Below the pieces are notes generated by a model, which saw nothing but the letters and a program-made list of their open reading frames with translations, had not been told where the DNA came from and made no database searches. Below, one piece after another: positions 26,901-34,100 of a stretch of 64,000 nt of DNA (its first letter is position 1; the number at the start of each line of letters is the position of its first letter). A program made the position numbers and the translations under genes. The DNA is from Brachionus manjavacas (Eukaryota > Rotifera > Eurotatoria > Ploima > Brachionidae). Where the stretch lies: assembly GCA_019054805.1 (NCBI GenBank), contig JAHQIY010000019.1, positions 526,001 to 590,000 on the forward strand. Direction: 5' to 3'.

Positions 26901-28365
26901 AAGATTTTTCTTGGTCGATCACAGTCGACCAGATGATGGGGAAGCCGCCGAAAAAGCCACTTTCAAACTCGGCTGGTATTTGTCCACAAGCCGGATCAGA
27001 GCCGTCACAATCAATGGAAAAGCGCTGGATCTCAAACCACTGGTTCTCATAAAACCTCTGAATAACAACTCTAGTTGGCGGCAGATTGGCAAAAAATATC
27101 TCTATCCTCTGAACAAGATACACTCCATTCTCCAAATCCAAGACCAACTCTACCGGACTTGTACTCGTCAGAATGCAGGATATCCACGAAGTCTTGAAAT
27201 TGTCATCATTAATATAATTCAATGGATGAGCGAACTGGTTCAGACGGGTCCTGGAATCCAACTGATCCAGCTTGTTGAATTTGTTCCTCAAACAAATGGT
27301 TGAGTTTCGGTTCTGGTTGCGCGGGTAAGCATTCGGACAGCGGCATTGGGGCTCAATGCGCACCTCATTTGAGTTCACACCAAACAAACCCGATATTTCC
27401 GTATTCACCAATGATATGGTAAACACTTTCAGGTCTTGGATCCATCCATAGAATTTGTTCTCGCCTCTAAAGTCAATGCCTACAAAAAAATTAATCTCCT
27501 CTGATTTATTGACAATGTAAGAGCCCAAGTCATAGGACAAACCAATTGAGGCCACTGACAAATCTTGGTCAAAATCACTTGGTTCATTTACAAACAAGTC
27601 AAGCGATTTTTGGTGTATTCGAATGGCAAAAAAGTTCTCTTTTTGGGTCAGCTTTGGCAAATTAACTTCCACAAAACACTCTTTTTCTATTTCTTTAAAA
27701 GGAAATAGATCGCTTTTTAATAAACAAAAATGTTTGATATAGAGTTTTTTTGTAATTGTTTGAATGGTGAGTGAAAGAATCGGTGAGTTGTCATCTTGGA
27801 CTAGAGAGACAATCGTTCCATTATTCGATCCAGACTGAGTGAACCAAAGAGACAGAGAAAAACCCGATTGCAAAACGTCCAAGTCGGATGTTCTCGGACT
27901 AGAATAGGCCAACTTGGGCCTAGAGCGGCTGGTAGACAGAGCAAACGGCTTCCAAGGTCTGCTGTTCAAGGTGCACAGATTGTTTGTCTTGTCGAAGTAG
28001 AAGGAATTTTTTGACGGGCCATTCCGGTTCAAGATGTATCCGTAGTCTTTGAAAATAACACACGGATTCATGGTGTCCAATTCAAGCTGGTCGAGTTGGT
28101 TCAAATTTAGGATGGTGTTGCCGTGTGGACAGGTCTGGTCGCAGAAAAATATGCGTTCTGGACTCGAGCACGACTTGTCGTCAGTGAAGCGGTTGTCGCA
28201 CAAAGTGTCTTTGTACTCGAGACCACAAGTCGAGCCCGGTGGAGTCACGTAAACTGGCTTAAATAAGGCTATGTTTTCTGATGCCGGATAGAGCAATTCG
28301 CTACTTTTGAGCCTTAGCGAGGCTAGAAAATAAGCAATAAAAAAATAAGATTTAAAAAAGTTCAT
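3513..28365 (-). CDS. USH2A: Usherin, 5' eight exons (partial, 3' end off window)
   Basis: Usherin is a large extracellular and single-pass membrane adhesion protein, known in vertebrates from the stereocilia ankle links and the photoreceptor periciliary membrane. The exons, 5' to 3', are 28365-26765, 26712-26619, 24776-23276, 23213-23070, 20057-18261, 15809-14334, 11904-11008 and 5984-3513. All junctions are GT-AG and join in frame; from the third exon onward every intron is phase 1, as is normal for FN3 and LamG modules. About 3,328 residues are encoded in the window. The order is signal peptide, LamG-like, laminin N-terminal, 10 laminin-EGF, 4 FN3, LamG, LamG, then an FN3 array. This order matches vertebrate usherin, which is why the orthologue call is firm. 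The membrane segment and PDZ-binding tail would lie beyond position 1. Introns range from 52 bp to about 5 kb, the large ones filled with repeats. Confidence 0.9.
6106..6815 (+). mobile_element. Short MULE-derived element with terminal inverted repeats
   Basis: The ends are inverted repeats of about 37 bp with 2 differences: ATATTAAAGCGTCATTTATT onward at 6106, and the complement of ATATTAAAGTGTCATTTATT at the right end. Inside, about 6222-6575 on the plus strand is decayed coding sequence with several stops. It ends in P-A-E-A-C-D-I-P-L-G-K-stop-R-G-V-E-R-P-K-K, the usual C-terminal tail of SWIM-type Mutator-like transposases. It is best read as an internally deleted, non-autonomous MULE. 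No 8-10 bp target duplication was found. Confidence 0.6.
7031..7365 (+). mobile_element. Short retroposon-like insertion with target-site duplication
   Basis: A sequence 'AAAATAGCAGAAGA' stands on both sides of this segment (about 7016-7029 and 7368-7381). The unsplit version, 'AAAATAGCAGAAGATATTTG', occurs at about 12412-12431. The inserted ~335 bp ends in GGCAAAGGAGCGAAAGCTCGAGCC followed by an ATTT repeat run (7319-7336), a hairpin-plus-simple-repeat tail like the LINE ends in this window. It is therefore likely a LINE- or SINE-type insertion. Confidence 0.55.
8128..8217. repeat. Perfect 37-bp hairpin with 16-nt loop
   Basis: Positions 8128-8164 and 8181-8217 are exact reverse complements (core ATTGAACCTCCGATAGTTGA). 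They are separated by GATGTTGATGTTAGTT. The hairpin sits 66 bp upstream of a SWIM zinc-finger remnant within usherin intron 7. See findings. Confidence 0.9.
8284..8532 (+). pseudogene. SWIM zinc-finger fragment of a Mutator-like transposase
   Basis: The 82-residue frame contains 'KFSKCTCYDYFKTWMCKHIL', a complete SWIM signature (CxC, 10 residues, CxH), and a basic tail (KPKPGKKKKAK). SWIM fingers sit at the C-terminus of MULE transposases, just before a basic GRP-type tail. The DDE core and N-terminal domain are absent, so this is most likely a 5'-deleted MULE. It lies in usherin intron 7. Confidence 0.7.
8840..8965 (+). pseudogene. LINE reverse transcriptase fragment, interrupted
   Basis: The frame reads 'FLGIKFDENLCAKSHIKF' and continues to RINIIKILSHK. 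This corresponds to the segment after the reverse-transcriptase palm that reads 'FLGIKFDSKLNFNT' in the neighbouring LINE. It then decays just before the next LINE starts. It is a different, older copy of the same LINE group into or next to which the element at 8985 was inserted. Confidence 0.65.
8985..10616 (+). mobile_element. 5'-truncated non-LTR retrotransposon (CR1/Jockey-like)
   Basis: The copy starts abruptly in mid-ORF (HNLMLKNLP) and ends with 'CTGAAGGAGCTTTAGATCGG' plus an AAATAAATAAATAA run at about 10587-10616. Truncation from the 5' end and a simple-repeat tail are typical of target-primed reverse transcription. The endonuclease domain is missing, so the copy cannot move by itself. 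A related copy in opposite orientation occupies 45780-47497. Confidence 0.85.
9001..10368 (+). CDS. Reverse transcriptase domain of truncated LINE
   Basis: This 455-residue open frame contains the reverse-transcriptase motifs in order: NYRPISITSCLGKLLERI (~50), GFRKHRRTSDN (~93), LFFDISKAFDRVWHEGL (~120), AGVPQGSVISPLLFSIYIND (~177) and the catalytic 'SLLFADDLVTFF' (~210). It continues through the thumb (FLGIKFDSKLNF) to a conserved end CNCYLTISSFFPE. No endonuclease is present because the element is 5' truncated; the true start lies in the missing part. The frame is intact, which suggests a fairly recent insertion. It lies in usherin intron 7, opposite to the gene. Confidence 0.88.
   Translation: MLKNLPRNSLIEIIELFNLSLREGRVPKAWKTSNITMIQKKASSLQDPLNYRPISITSCLGKLLERIVYSRLYNFLEHNSLLIQEQSGFRKHRRTSDNLFFLIQKIVESFNRKKRVFGLFFDISKAFDRVWHEGLLFKLIKMNPPHYLTNWIRSFLDSRTFKVNVNDQLSDEYQITAGVPQGSVISPLLFSIYINDIPKRNKTNNEYSLLFADDLVTFFIYNKKGNLENKINKYTNELEQWLIKWKMKISVEKSCSVVFSRYKKECDNLNLKIYGNRIVSQKEIKFLGIKFDSKLNFNTLVDEIKERCNKRLNIIKILSNKKWGLNQNTLGNLYKSLVGSILDYSFPCLNSFSENNIKKLQAIQNTAVRSILKLKYDTPSNIVQHEAFNKLKLLTVSNRLFELSEKYVGTGLSHSIPLVERLVKEYKEGFESRYIEYPTPLCNCYLTISSFFPET
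10770..10950. repeat. Dispersed repeat with ACGTAAATTTACGT core, copy 1
   Basis: The block 'TTTTATGTAAATTTACGTAA' with flanking CTTTACCATTTTTACCATTT, and a second ACGTTAATTTACGT block, recurs inverted at 16968-17118. Both copies end in AAATTACTACTGTA or its counterpart. It is non-coding and MITE-like. Confidence 0.6.
11008..11904 (-). CDS. USH2A: USH2A exon 7: three FN3 domains
   Basis: Three FN3 modules are visible, each with a core tryptophan (LNLTWDVPAYPSGN, VLIIKWSKPTND, FLVLNWTRPSRPNG) and a C-C strand motif near the end (FILEVCNAIGCGRSE, IILSACTKGGC, YVQFCNFFSC). The exon is entered by an acceptor at 11905-11906 in phase 1 and left by a donor at 11007, also phase 1. The coding frame extends about 40 codons upstream of the first in-frame start-like codon, to the acceptor. 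Confidence 0.87.
12029..12125 (+). pseudogene. LINE fragment (RT C-terminal segment)
   Basis: A short frame reads LYKTYVRPHLEYAVQAWCPY, the widely conserved 'LY-x-x-x-V-R-P-x-L-E-Y-A-V-Q-A-W-S-P' block downstream of LINE reverse transcriptases. Nothing else of the element survives around it. It lies in usherin intron 6. Confidence 0.75.
12624..12675 (-). repeat. LINE 3' end (hairpin plus ATTT tail)
   Basis: On the minus strand the sequence is CTGAAAAAGCCTTAGCTCGGTACAGG, then an AAATAAATAAATAAA run. It matches the 3' ends of the two RT-bearing LINEs in the window. Similar isolated ends occur at 21441-21473 (minus). Confidence 0.65.
12868..13330. repeat. Foldback element in usherin intron 6
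   Basis: The left arm at about 12876-12930 (TATATGGTCTAATTTTTTGT then GTTTGAATTACAAAATGTTG) is matched in reverse complement at about 13261-13325. The arms are some 55-60 bp and the ~330 bp spacer is AT-rich and non-coding. It fits a MITE. Confidence 0.65.
13441..13600 (+). pseudogene. LINE ORF2 extreme C-terminus fragment
   Basis: The frame reads 'VTMPWNALPQETVQSLSVNQ' then FKTERRNQPW, matching the WNSLP-x-x-VV-x-x-x-SVN-x-FK end of CR1/L2-type ORF2 proteins. The segment is visibly richer in G+C than the surrounding intron, as expected of former coding sequence. Confidence 0.7.
13612..13755. repeat. MITE-like hairpin with ~50-bp arms
   Basis: AGTGAAGTTTAGTCGAGTCA with its continuation (13619-13665) is mirrored at about 13705-13748 by the complement, with only a few mismatches. 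Runs of T and A flank the arms. It would fold into one long hairpin and has no coding potential. Confidence 0.75.
14334..15809 (-). CDS. USH2A: USH2A exon 6: end of LamG-1, LamG-2, FN3
   Basis: The exon begins with GCLKNLTTI, the last strand of LamG-1, spliced in phase 1 from exon 5. LamG-2 follows (VLGFGYIFSNIGASV, FTLNLYYRTEWPTGILFLNF) and closes with VYFTGCIKQVKINGY. The rest is FN3-like (FTEYFYRVTAFNNQGSSSSE, then VYSLVVGVCTNAGC). The order LamG-LamG-FN3 matches vertebrate usherin. The donor at 14333 leaves phase 1. Confidence 0.88.
16394..16621 (+). pseudogene. SWIM zinc-finger fragment of a Mutator-like transposase
   Basis: The frame contains 'STCTCPSWFKHYMCKHIIGI', a full SWIM motif. 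The tail SAGRPKKMAKALAK corresponds to the GRP-K-AKKAL tail of MULE transposases. Upstream catalytic sequence is missing. The copy differs from the one at 8284, so the two are separate insertions or independent decays. Confidence 0.7.
16968..17118. repeat. Dispersed repeat with ACGTAAATTTACGT core, copy 2
   Basis: This is the inverted counterpart of 10770-10950: TTTTACGTAAATTTACGTAA followed by GGTAAAAAATGGTAAAG, with ACAGTAGTGATTTGATACTT at the other end. It lies in usherin intron 5, while copy 1 is in intron 7. Confidence 0.6.
17650..17860 (+). pseudogene. LINE C-terminal fragment, frameshifted
   Basis: One frame reads LGYVLRIKETPIPKRALMD and another reads WRSTITRELTKTGITWGEAR. These are the R-W-L-G-H-V-x-R-M ... 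PKRAL and W-R-x-T-x-x-x-E-L-x-x-x-G-x-T-W-G-E-A motifs found at the end of many non-LTR ORF2 proteins. Two different frames and a stop show that it is dead. Confidence 0.7.
18261..23213 (-). CDS. USH2A: USH2A exons 4-5: four FN3 domains and first LamG
   Basis: Exon 4 (23213-23070, 48 codons) is the first half of FN3-1 (TVSVSWAKPDYPNGIIRFY). It is too short to stand out as an open frame, but both splice sites keep phase 1. Exon 5 (20057-18261) completes FN3-1 and adds three more FN3 domains, each with the W-x-x-P...NG and Y-x-x-x-V-x-A-C pattern. A linker and a LamG domain follow (FRFDSLKYYPQG, LKYQFKTRHDGLIYLASSG, IGIYVGGLPDDF). The LamG ends across the next junction at the conserved F-L-G-G-C-L-K. 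Between the two exons lies a 3 kb intron holding the GGTCAC-repeat transposon. Confidence 0.88.
20640..20840 (+). repeat. Decayed coding repeat of unknown family, copy 1
   Basis: The frame reads LDEIEVLSHPAFGLEPSLAK, stop, WLISKGKNILLTKNKLKLN. A second copy at about 29575-29725 encodes PDEIELILHS and, in a shifted frame, KQWLIPKENNISLTKTNLKF. Both are interrupted. The family was not recognised. Confidence 0.5.
22146..22875. mobile_element. DNA transposon with GGTCACATAA subterminal repeats
   Basis: The terminal inverted repeats are about 23 bp with one mismatch (GGTCTTGCCTGTTATGTGAY and complement at 22853-22875). Inside each end about five copies of GGTCAC(A/G)TA(A/T) or its complement are spaced irregularly, a layout seen in transposase-binding subterminal regions. 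The interior has only decayed coding traces (AYPECGK, stop, MKNERDVKQHI). No convincing target duplication was seen, so the superfamily is open. It is inserted in usherin intron 4. Confidence 0.75.
23276..26712 (-). CDS. USH2A: USH2A exons 2-3: ten laminin-type EGF modules
   Basis: Exon 2 (26712-26619, 31 codons) carries the first half of a laminin-EGF module (CDCNGYSANCD, then FRCKCDEASYTDGNM). It splices in phase 0 over a 1.8 kb intron to exon 3 (24776-23276), which resumes with CEKCLSLFNNRPY. Exon 3 encodes nine further modules with the regular eight-cysteine pattern and recurring G-Q-C-x-C-K and C-D-Q-C-x-x-G-F-x-N-L motifs, ending at 'NLDVDNPFGCSR'. The total of ten modules equals the number in vertebrate usherin. 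The donor at 23275 sits inside the open frame, so CIKKIFL beyond it is not protein. Confidence 0.9.
25326..25800. repeat. Foldback repeat, GGGTCAGT family, copy 1
   Basis: Facing arms at about 25455-25500 (GGGCTTTCCAAAAATGTGTC) and 25735-25780 (ACTAGACACATTTTTGCAAA) pair. The outer left end TTAGGGTACTAGTTAAACAC resembles the right end of the 49.2-49.95 kb element in reverse complement. It is non-coding and lies in usherin intron 2. Confidence 0.6.
25826..26081. mobile_element. Tc1/mariner-type MITE flanked by TA
   Basis: The ends read TA-CAGTGCCGGAAATTAACTTGTCA and TGACAAGTTGGTTCCAGGGATTG-TA: imperfect inverted repeats, a TA on each side and a CAGTG start. All three are typical of Tc1/mariner elements. 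The interior consists of short ATCATCTGATATC-type repeats and encodes nothing, so it is non-autonomous. Confidence 0.7.
26765..28365 (-). CDS. USH2A: USH2A exon 1: signal peptide, LamG-like, laminin N-terminal domain
   Basis: The start ATG at 28365 opens a hydrophobic leader (residues 1-18, with FFIAYFLASL), so the protein is secreted or membrane bound. Residues ~30-130 hold the Cys-rich 'VYVTPPGSTCGL' segment typical of usherin N-termini. Residues ~140-350 form a LamG-like jelly roll (FSLSLWFTQSG, then FYGWIQDLKVF). Residues ~360-533 are a laminin N-terminal-type domain (FKTSWISC, VELVLDLENG, YYAINELRVRGR). The donor after 26765 leaves phase 2 and splices over a 52-bp intron into the first laminin-EGF exon, giving R-G-R-C-D-C-N-G. 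A 12-residue tail past the donor in the open frame is intronic. Confidence 0.9.
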
Positions 28366-30127
28366 TTTTTATTTTATTATTTAAAAAAAAAACTAAATTT
28401 TGTATATTTGTATTTTTGTTAGGCTTGGCGTGACTGTAGATTGTAATTCCCTCTAATGGTCTAACACTGATTTCCCAATATTGTTCAATTGACACACGAA
28501 ATTTGCTTGTAATCTTAATTAAGGTTACATAAATTCGGTTGTCTAGGAATTTTTTTGTTGAGATTGTATTGAGATTCAGTTGATTTCTTTTAATCCCGAC
28601 GGACAGATAGAAATTAATTAAAATGGAGTATTAATTAAAGTTTAGTGATTAGGATTTTTTTCTTTGTTTTTTATTAGAGTACTCTAAATAATAAAATGGT
28701 ATTAATTCGTCGAGTAGAAATTCTAAAATACTTTATGTTATATATAGATAATATAAATTTTAATTGTTGTTTTTTTTAAAGATGTTTAATAAATTTAAAA
28801 TAAAAATGATGATTAAATTTAGATTTTTTTCGAATTTTTTTTTATTATTTAAAAAATTAATTAATTAAAAAAGTAAAAAATTTTATAATTTTTTATTAAT
28901 TTTAATTAAAAAGAGTGAACAAAAATTATTCTTGTGTTCTTTTTTAATTAATCAAGGATTAGAATTTGAAAAAATTACAAATTAAATTCAAAAAATTAAA
29001 CATTTCGTCATCAAAGTCAAGAAATTCAAATATTGAGCTTATTTAGAATTTTATTTTTTAAACTATTTAATTCAAATTTTAAGTTTTATCTTTTAGGAGA
29101 AGAATTATCTGACATCTGATTTGAATTGAAACGCTTTTTTTTACCAAAGTTCCTAATTTTTTTAAGGCGTAAGTTGAAATGACTGACAGACACTGAATCA
29201 AAACTTTTAGATATACATAATTATTAAATTAAAATATTTAGAAATCCATTTTAGTCAATTTATTATGTTTTAATTAGAGATTATTTATATGCGTCTTTCG
29301 TGCAGAATCTCTTGATTCACTTTTTATATTCCTCATTTTCTTTAAATTTTTCAACTGAGTGTAAAAGTAATTATCATGCATTTTATATCAATTTGAAGCA
29401 GAGAGTTAAAATTTTTAAAAATCAATTTTTATTTCATGAATTTTTATGAAAAAATCTAATTTTATTAGTTTTTCCTAAATAAAAATTTGAAAAAAAACAT
29501 ATCCTAGTTTGGTCAACAAAAAGCTAGATTTATTTCTTCAAGATCTAATACAGCGCGTATAACCATGGAAAAATGCAAAACCGGATGAAATTGAACTCAT
29601 CCTTCATTCCGCAATATCTCAGACCTTTATCTTGTTAAACAATGGCTAATTCCTAAAGAAAACAACATTTCTCTGACCAAAACCAATTTGAAGTTTACAA
29701 GTGCTTACGAAAAGACTTCTGTTTGGCTTATAATAACCTTCGTCATCAAATACATTCTGCACTATAATATTCAAATTGCACCATAACATTTACATACACT
29801 ATATTAATCAAGGGTGCACCATAAATAACATTCTTACACTATAATAATCTTTAATAAGCACTAATATAATTTTTATTTTGCACTAAAATAATTTTGGACC
29901 TGAACTATTTTAATTCATTTCTAGATTAAAAAATACAACAAGCACAATTTTATTTTTTTCGAAAACTTTTTTTTTAAACTTAATAAAACACAAATTCCAA
30001 CTACAAATATGTTATTTAATTTTAGAAAGAAAAAAAATTTGGAAATACTTACATAAGAATAAAATCAAAAAAATAATTAAAAAATAATAATTGTATTTAT
30101 TAAGTAGCCGATTCATTATAAAATTTA
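28366..30127. other. Intergenic region upstream of usherin
   Basis: No gene is seen. The usherin promoter must lie at the left end of this interval, but no clear core element could be picked out of the A/T runs. A second copy of the unknown coding repeat (see 20640-20840) lies at about 29550-29730. Confidence 0.5.
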
Positions 30128-30345
30128 CGATTTAAATAAACTTTCAAGTTTTTGTGAATCTGGCAGGATCTACCACTAGTGCTGCTGTTGCCAAAGTGGG
30201 TCTTCCTCGACTACTTTTTTTTCCTAATGGCTTGTTGGCCGAAGCGATAGGAATCTGGCAATCTCCAACCTTCAATTTTGAGCACACACAAATGACGTGC
30301 TTGCGAATGTAATTCTTGCATTGCTACAATTTCCACTGTATTTTG
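30128..30345 (-). pseudogene. SWIM/GRP-tail remnant of a Mutator-like transposase
   Basis: The minus strand reads CKNYIRKHVICVC and, downstream, 'PLGKKSSRGRPTLATAALVV'. The first is a damaged SWIM finger; the second is the V-P-x-G-x-K-R-x-R-G-R-P-x-x-A-x-x-A-L tail of MULE transposases. A stop codon interrupts the finger. No upstream domains remain. Confidence 0.65.
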
Positions 30346-31151
30346 TTGATTTTAATTTCATTAAGGCTGTTTGCTTGCTTGCTAATATTTGGTCAATTTA
30401 TAAACTAATTAAATTTAAAAAGAAAAAGCTAAATTGATTTTATCAAATAAATGTGAACAAGAACATGTGAAATAAGCAATTTCAAGTTGTATTAAAATGG
30501 AAAATAAAATAAAATTATCAAAAAGGAACTCTGACTGCTTAAAAGGAATCGTTTATTGTAGCGACGATATATAAATAATTAGTGAGAGTGACAAAAATAA
30601 AAATAAAGTTTAAATTAATTTAAAATTATTTTAGTTCTAATTAGAAATTATTTTAGTGCAAAAACACAATGTTTAAATTATCCGAAAATAAATAAACGGC
30701 GTTTAATCGCGCGTTTATACGCACTATTGAACGCGTTTTCCGTCGTTATTAATTGTTCTTTAAACGTAACTTTTTAACGCGAAATTACAGGAATAAACGG
30801 GTTTAAATAACACGTTTAAACTATCTGATAATGCGTTTTTTAACGAATATAAACACTAAAAAAATATTATTTTCAATTAATAAGGAATAGAATTTTTTAA
30901 TTTATATCAAATTAGGATTAATTAATTATTTTTAACAAATATTTTTTTAGTTTAAAATATATTATATATCAAAATTGAAAAAAATTTTATATATTCTGCA
31001 ATTCATTTATTAAAATTGAAAAAAAATGGAATTGATTGAAAATACAGCAAGTTTAGTAAGAAAAGTTATTTTATAAAATAAATTTATAACAATTTTTAAT
31101 TAAATACAAGTTGTTTCGTGAATATAATTATTTAAAATTTAAAAAAAAAAA

Positions 31152-34100
31152 TTAAGAGTTTAATGATCTACTCATATTGTGTTTGATAACTCGACCCTTG
31201 GTATTGAACGCGTCAACTATTTTACGCAATATTTTGTCTTGTTTTTCTCCCGGCAAATTATATTTGTATTTTAGAGCGTCTTAAATATAAAAACTTTATT
31301 TAACTTTTAAAAAGAAAAAATTTCAAAATGATAAGAAAATTAAATTATTTTTTAAGAATTTTATTTTTTTAATTGTATAGTGCCCCAAATGATAAACCCT
31401 AGTTCGTTATTTTATGTATAAGGATATTATTTTATATTTTGAATCCTATGTAATTTTAGTCACAGATTACGAATCTGAAAGAATTTTTGAATTATATTTT
31501 ACCATTCTAAAAATATGATGTAATAAAAACAACAAAAAAACACTCAATTTTCAAAATAAAAATTTTTCAAAAAAAAATTCAAATGAGAACTTACTTTTGT
31601 GATTAATTAATAGATTAAATAATAAAATATGAAAAAATAAAAAAAAAATCGATCCCCGATGCGTACACTCCAAACTTTAGAAACAGAAAAAACAATCAAA
31701 TATTAGATAATTTTGATATTTCAAAATCTATGTCTATTAAAAGAATTTTATCTAAATAATTTTTTTTTTCAATTTTATGAAATTTAATCTACTCTCTACA
31801 GTTCTTGGTAGTATCTTGGTCACATCTTTTTATATAATCTGAAAAAAATACTTCAAATTTGATCAATTTTTGCTTTAGAAAATGCCACCAAAAACAAAAA
31901 AACAAATCGCTAACTTAAAAAATATTAATGCTAGGTATTTCAAGAAAAGAGATTTTTTGACTATTAATGACCCGTTCCATACTTGGATTGATCAACCCTC
32001 TTGCATCCGTAATTTTTCAAAAGCAGATGATTTATATGACTTTTCGGCAATTTGCTACCGCCCTACCCAAAAAAATCAAGGGTGTCAGTATGAACAGCAA
32101 ATAACAAAAACAAGCAGTTATACTCAAACAGTGAACCCTGGTTCATCAAAAGTATTAAACATTATCAGTCAAAATTTCACTTGGAACAATATTGGAGATT
32201 TAATTTGTATTTTTGCCGATAAAATTGGGGATTGGAATGCTATTCATTTTAGAATATTTAGCGTTATAATTTATCTAATTTTGCGTATTTTAACCATTTC
32301 TTTTGAATCTGCTAGATCAATTATCAATAATTTGAATTTGATGAATATTCAGACATGTCACGAATGGGTAAATACAATTGTAGATGAAGACGACCTTTGT
32401 GTTATTTTAAGAGAAAAAGAGGATCATACAAAAGGATACTGTTTTATGAAATGTTTCCAGAATTGGAATTAGAAGCTAAAGCATTTGTTTTATCTAAATG
32501 TTGTCAAAAAGAAGGTTCATTTGATGCCATAGCACTAGCAAATTTTGTTAACAAAAGATACCGAGAAATGTTTCCAAATAACAATTTAGATGATGATGAA
32601 CTAGTAAGATCCAATGAAAGTTGTAGAACTGACTTGCTTAAATGGAAAGCAAAATGGAGCAAGAATACAAATCGTCCTTATTTTGAAGGTCATGAACGCG
32701 ACGACGTTGTGATTGAACGAAAAAAGTTTATTGAAAAAATGCTTGGCTCGAAAGACTCATATTATTATCCAATAATAAACCAATCTCGCGAGTATTCTTG
32801 GCTGGCACCAATGCGAAAAAAAAAAATATTGATTTCACATGATGAATCAATATTCAGATCTGGAGAAATGTCCAGCTATCGCTGGATACTTCCAGAAAAT
32901 CCTCCTTTTTTCAACAAAGGTAAAGGCCGAAGCATAATGATCTCGATATTTTTGGTTCAATCAGATTCAACAGACTTGTTCGAGTTGGATGAACACGAAT
33001 ATTGTGAAGCGCTTAAGTTTTATCCAAATCTTGAAGCACGAGATGATGATATTAATTATTATCCGAGAACAGCAAATGCTTGGATCGAACCAAAAAAGAT
33101 AAATATTTTGATAATCAAGTTGTTCTTAAACAGTTTAAAAGGCTTTTATCTTGTCTAAATTCAAAAAATCATTTGTTGATCATAAAGTTGAGATAATTGT
33201 CGATAACGCAAGAACACATTCTACAAAGGTTTATGACGTGAATATGTTCAACAAATTTCCAGGGACAAATTGCATCTATAAAGAAATAAAATGGATTGAA
33301 CAAGAACAAGAAAAATGGTAAAAATTTAAATTTTTTTTTGAAAAAAATTAATCATTTTCAAATTAAGTTTAAACTGCTTTGACAATTCAGGAAGATATAA
33401 AGGCCTTCTTTTAATATGCTAAATTTGATAAACGAAAACGTTCAAACAAAAGATATTTCTTTGGATGAATTAAGAAACTTAATCTCACAACATACAGCTT
33501 TTGGTGGTGATAATACACGCTTAGAACGGCTTGCCTTGTCATTCGACAATAAAGTGATATTTTGTCCAAAATTCCACTGTGAATTGAATCCAGTTGAAGG
33601 AGTATTTTGTGACCTTAAACATTATGTAAGAAGACATAATGATCAAGATTTTAACAAGCTAAAAAGTTTAATTATGGCATCGTTTGAGAAATTTAAGTCA
33701 AAAAAATTAAATATAAAGCTTTGGAATCGTTTTTGGGAAGCTATAGAAATGTATAACTATGGCGCAAGTTATCAAGAGGTGTTGGAATCATTATTTGGGA
33801 CAAAGTCAAGTTCAGAAGTACAAACTCATAAAAAAAATAAAAATTTTAATACTAACCTATAAAGCTTTGTTTTAAAAATAAATTTGAAAAATAAATTCAT
33901 TTTTTTTTCAGATTTAAGATAAGCTGGTAGTAAAAAAACAAGTTCTCGGCAAATAACTACCTGAAATAATTTTCTAAAGCAAACTGAAAATAGTACCGAA
34001 TGAGAAAGATTATAATTATCTATCTGTTTAGATTAAATAATATTATAAACTACTTTTTTTTGTTAAAATATTTGCAAAATATATGAAAATAAAGGTTAAT

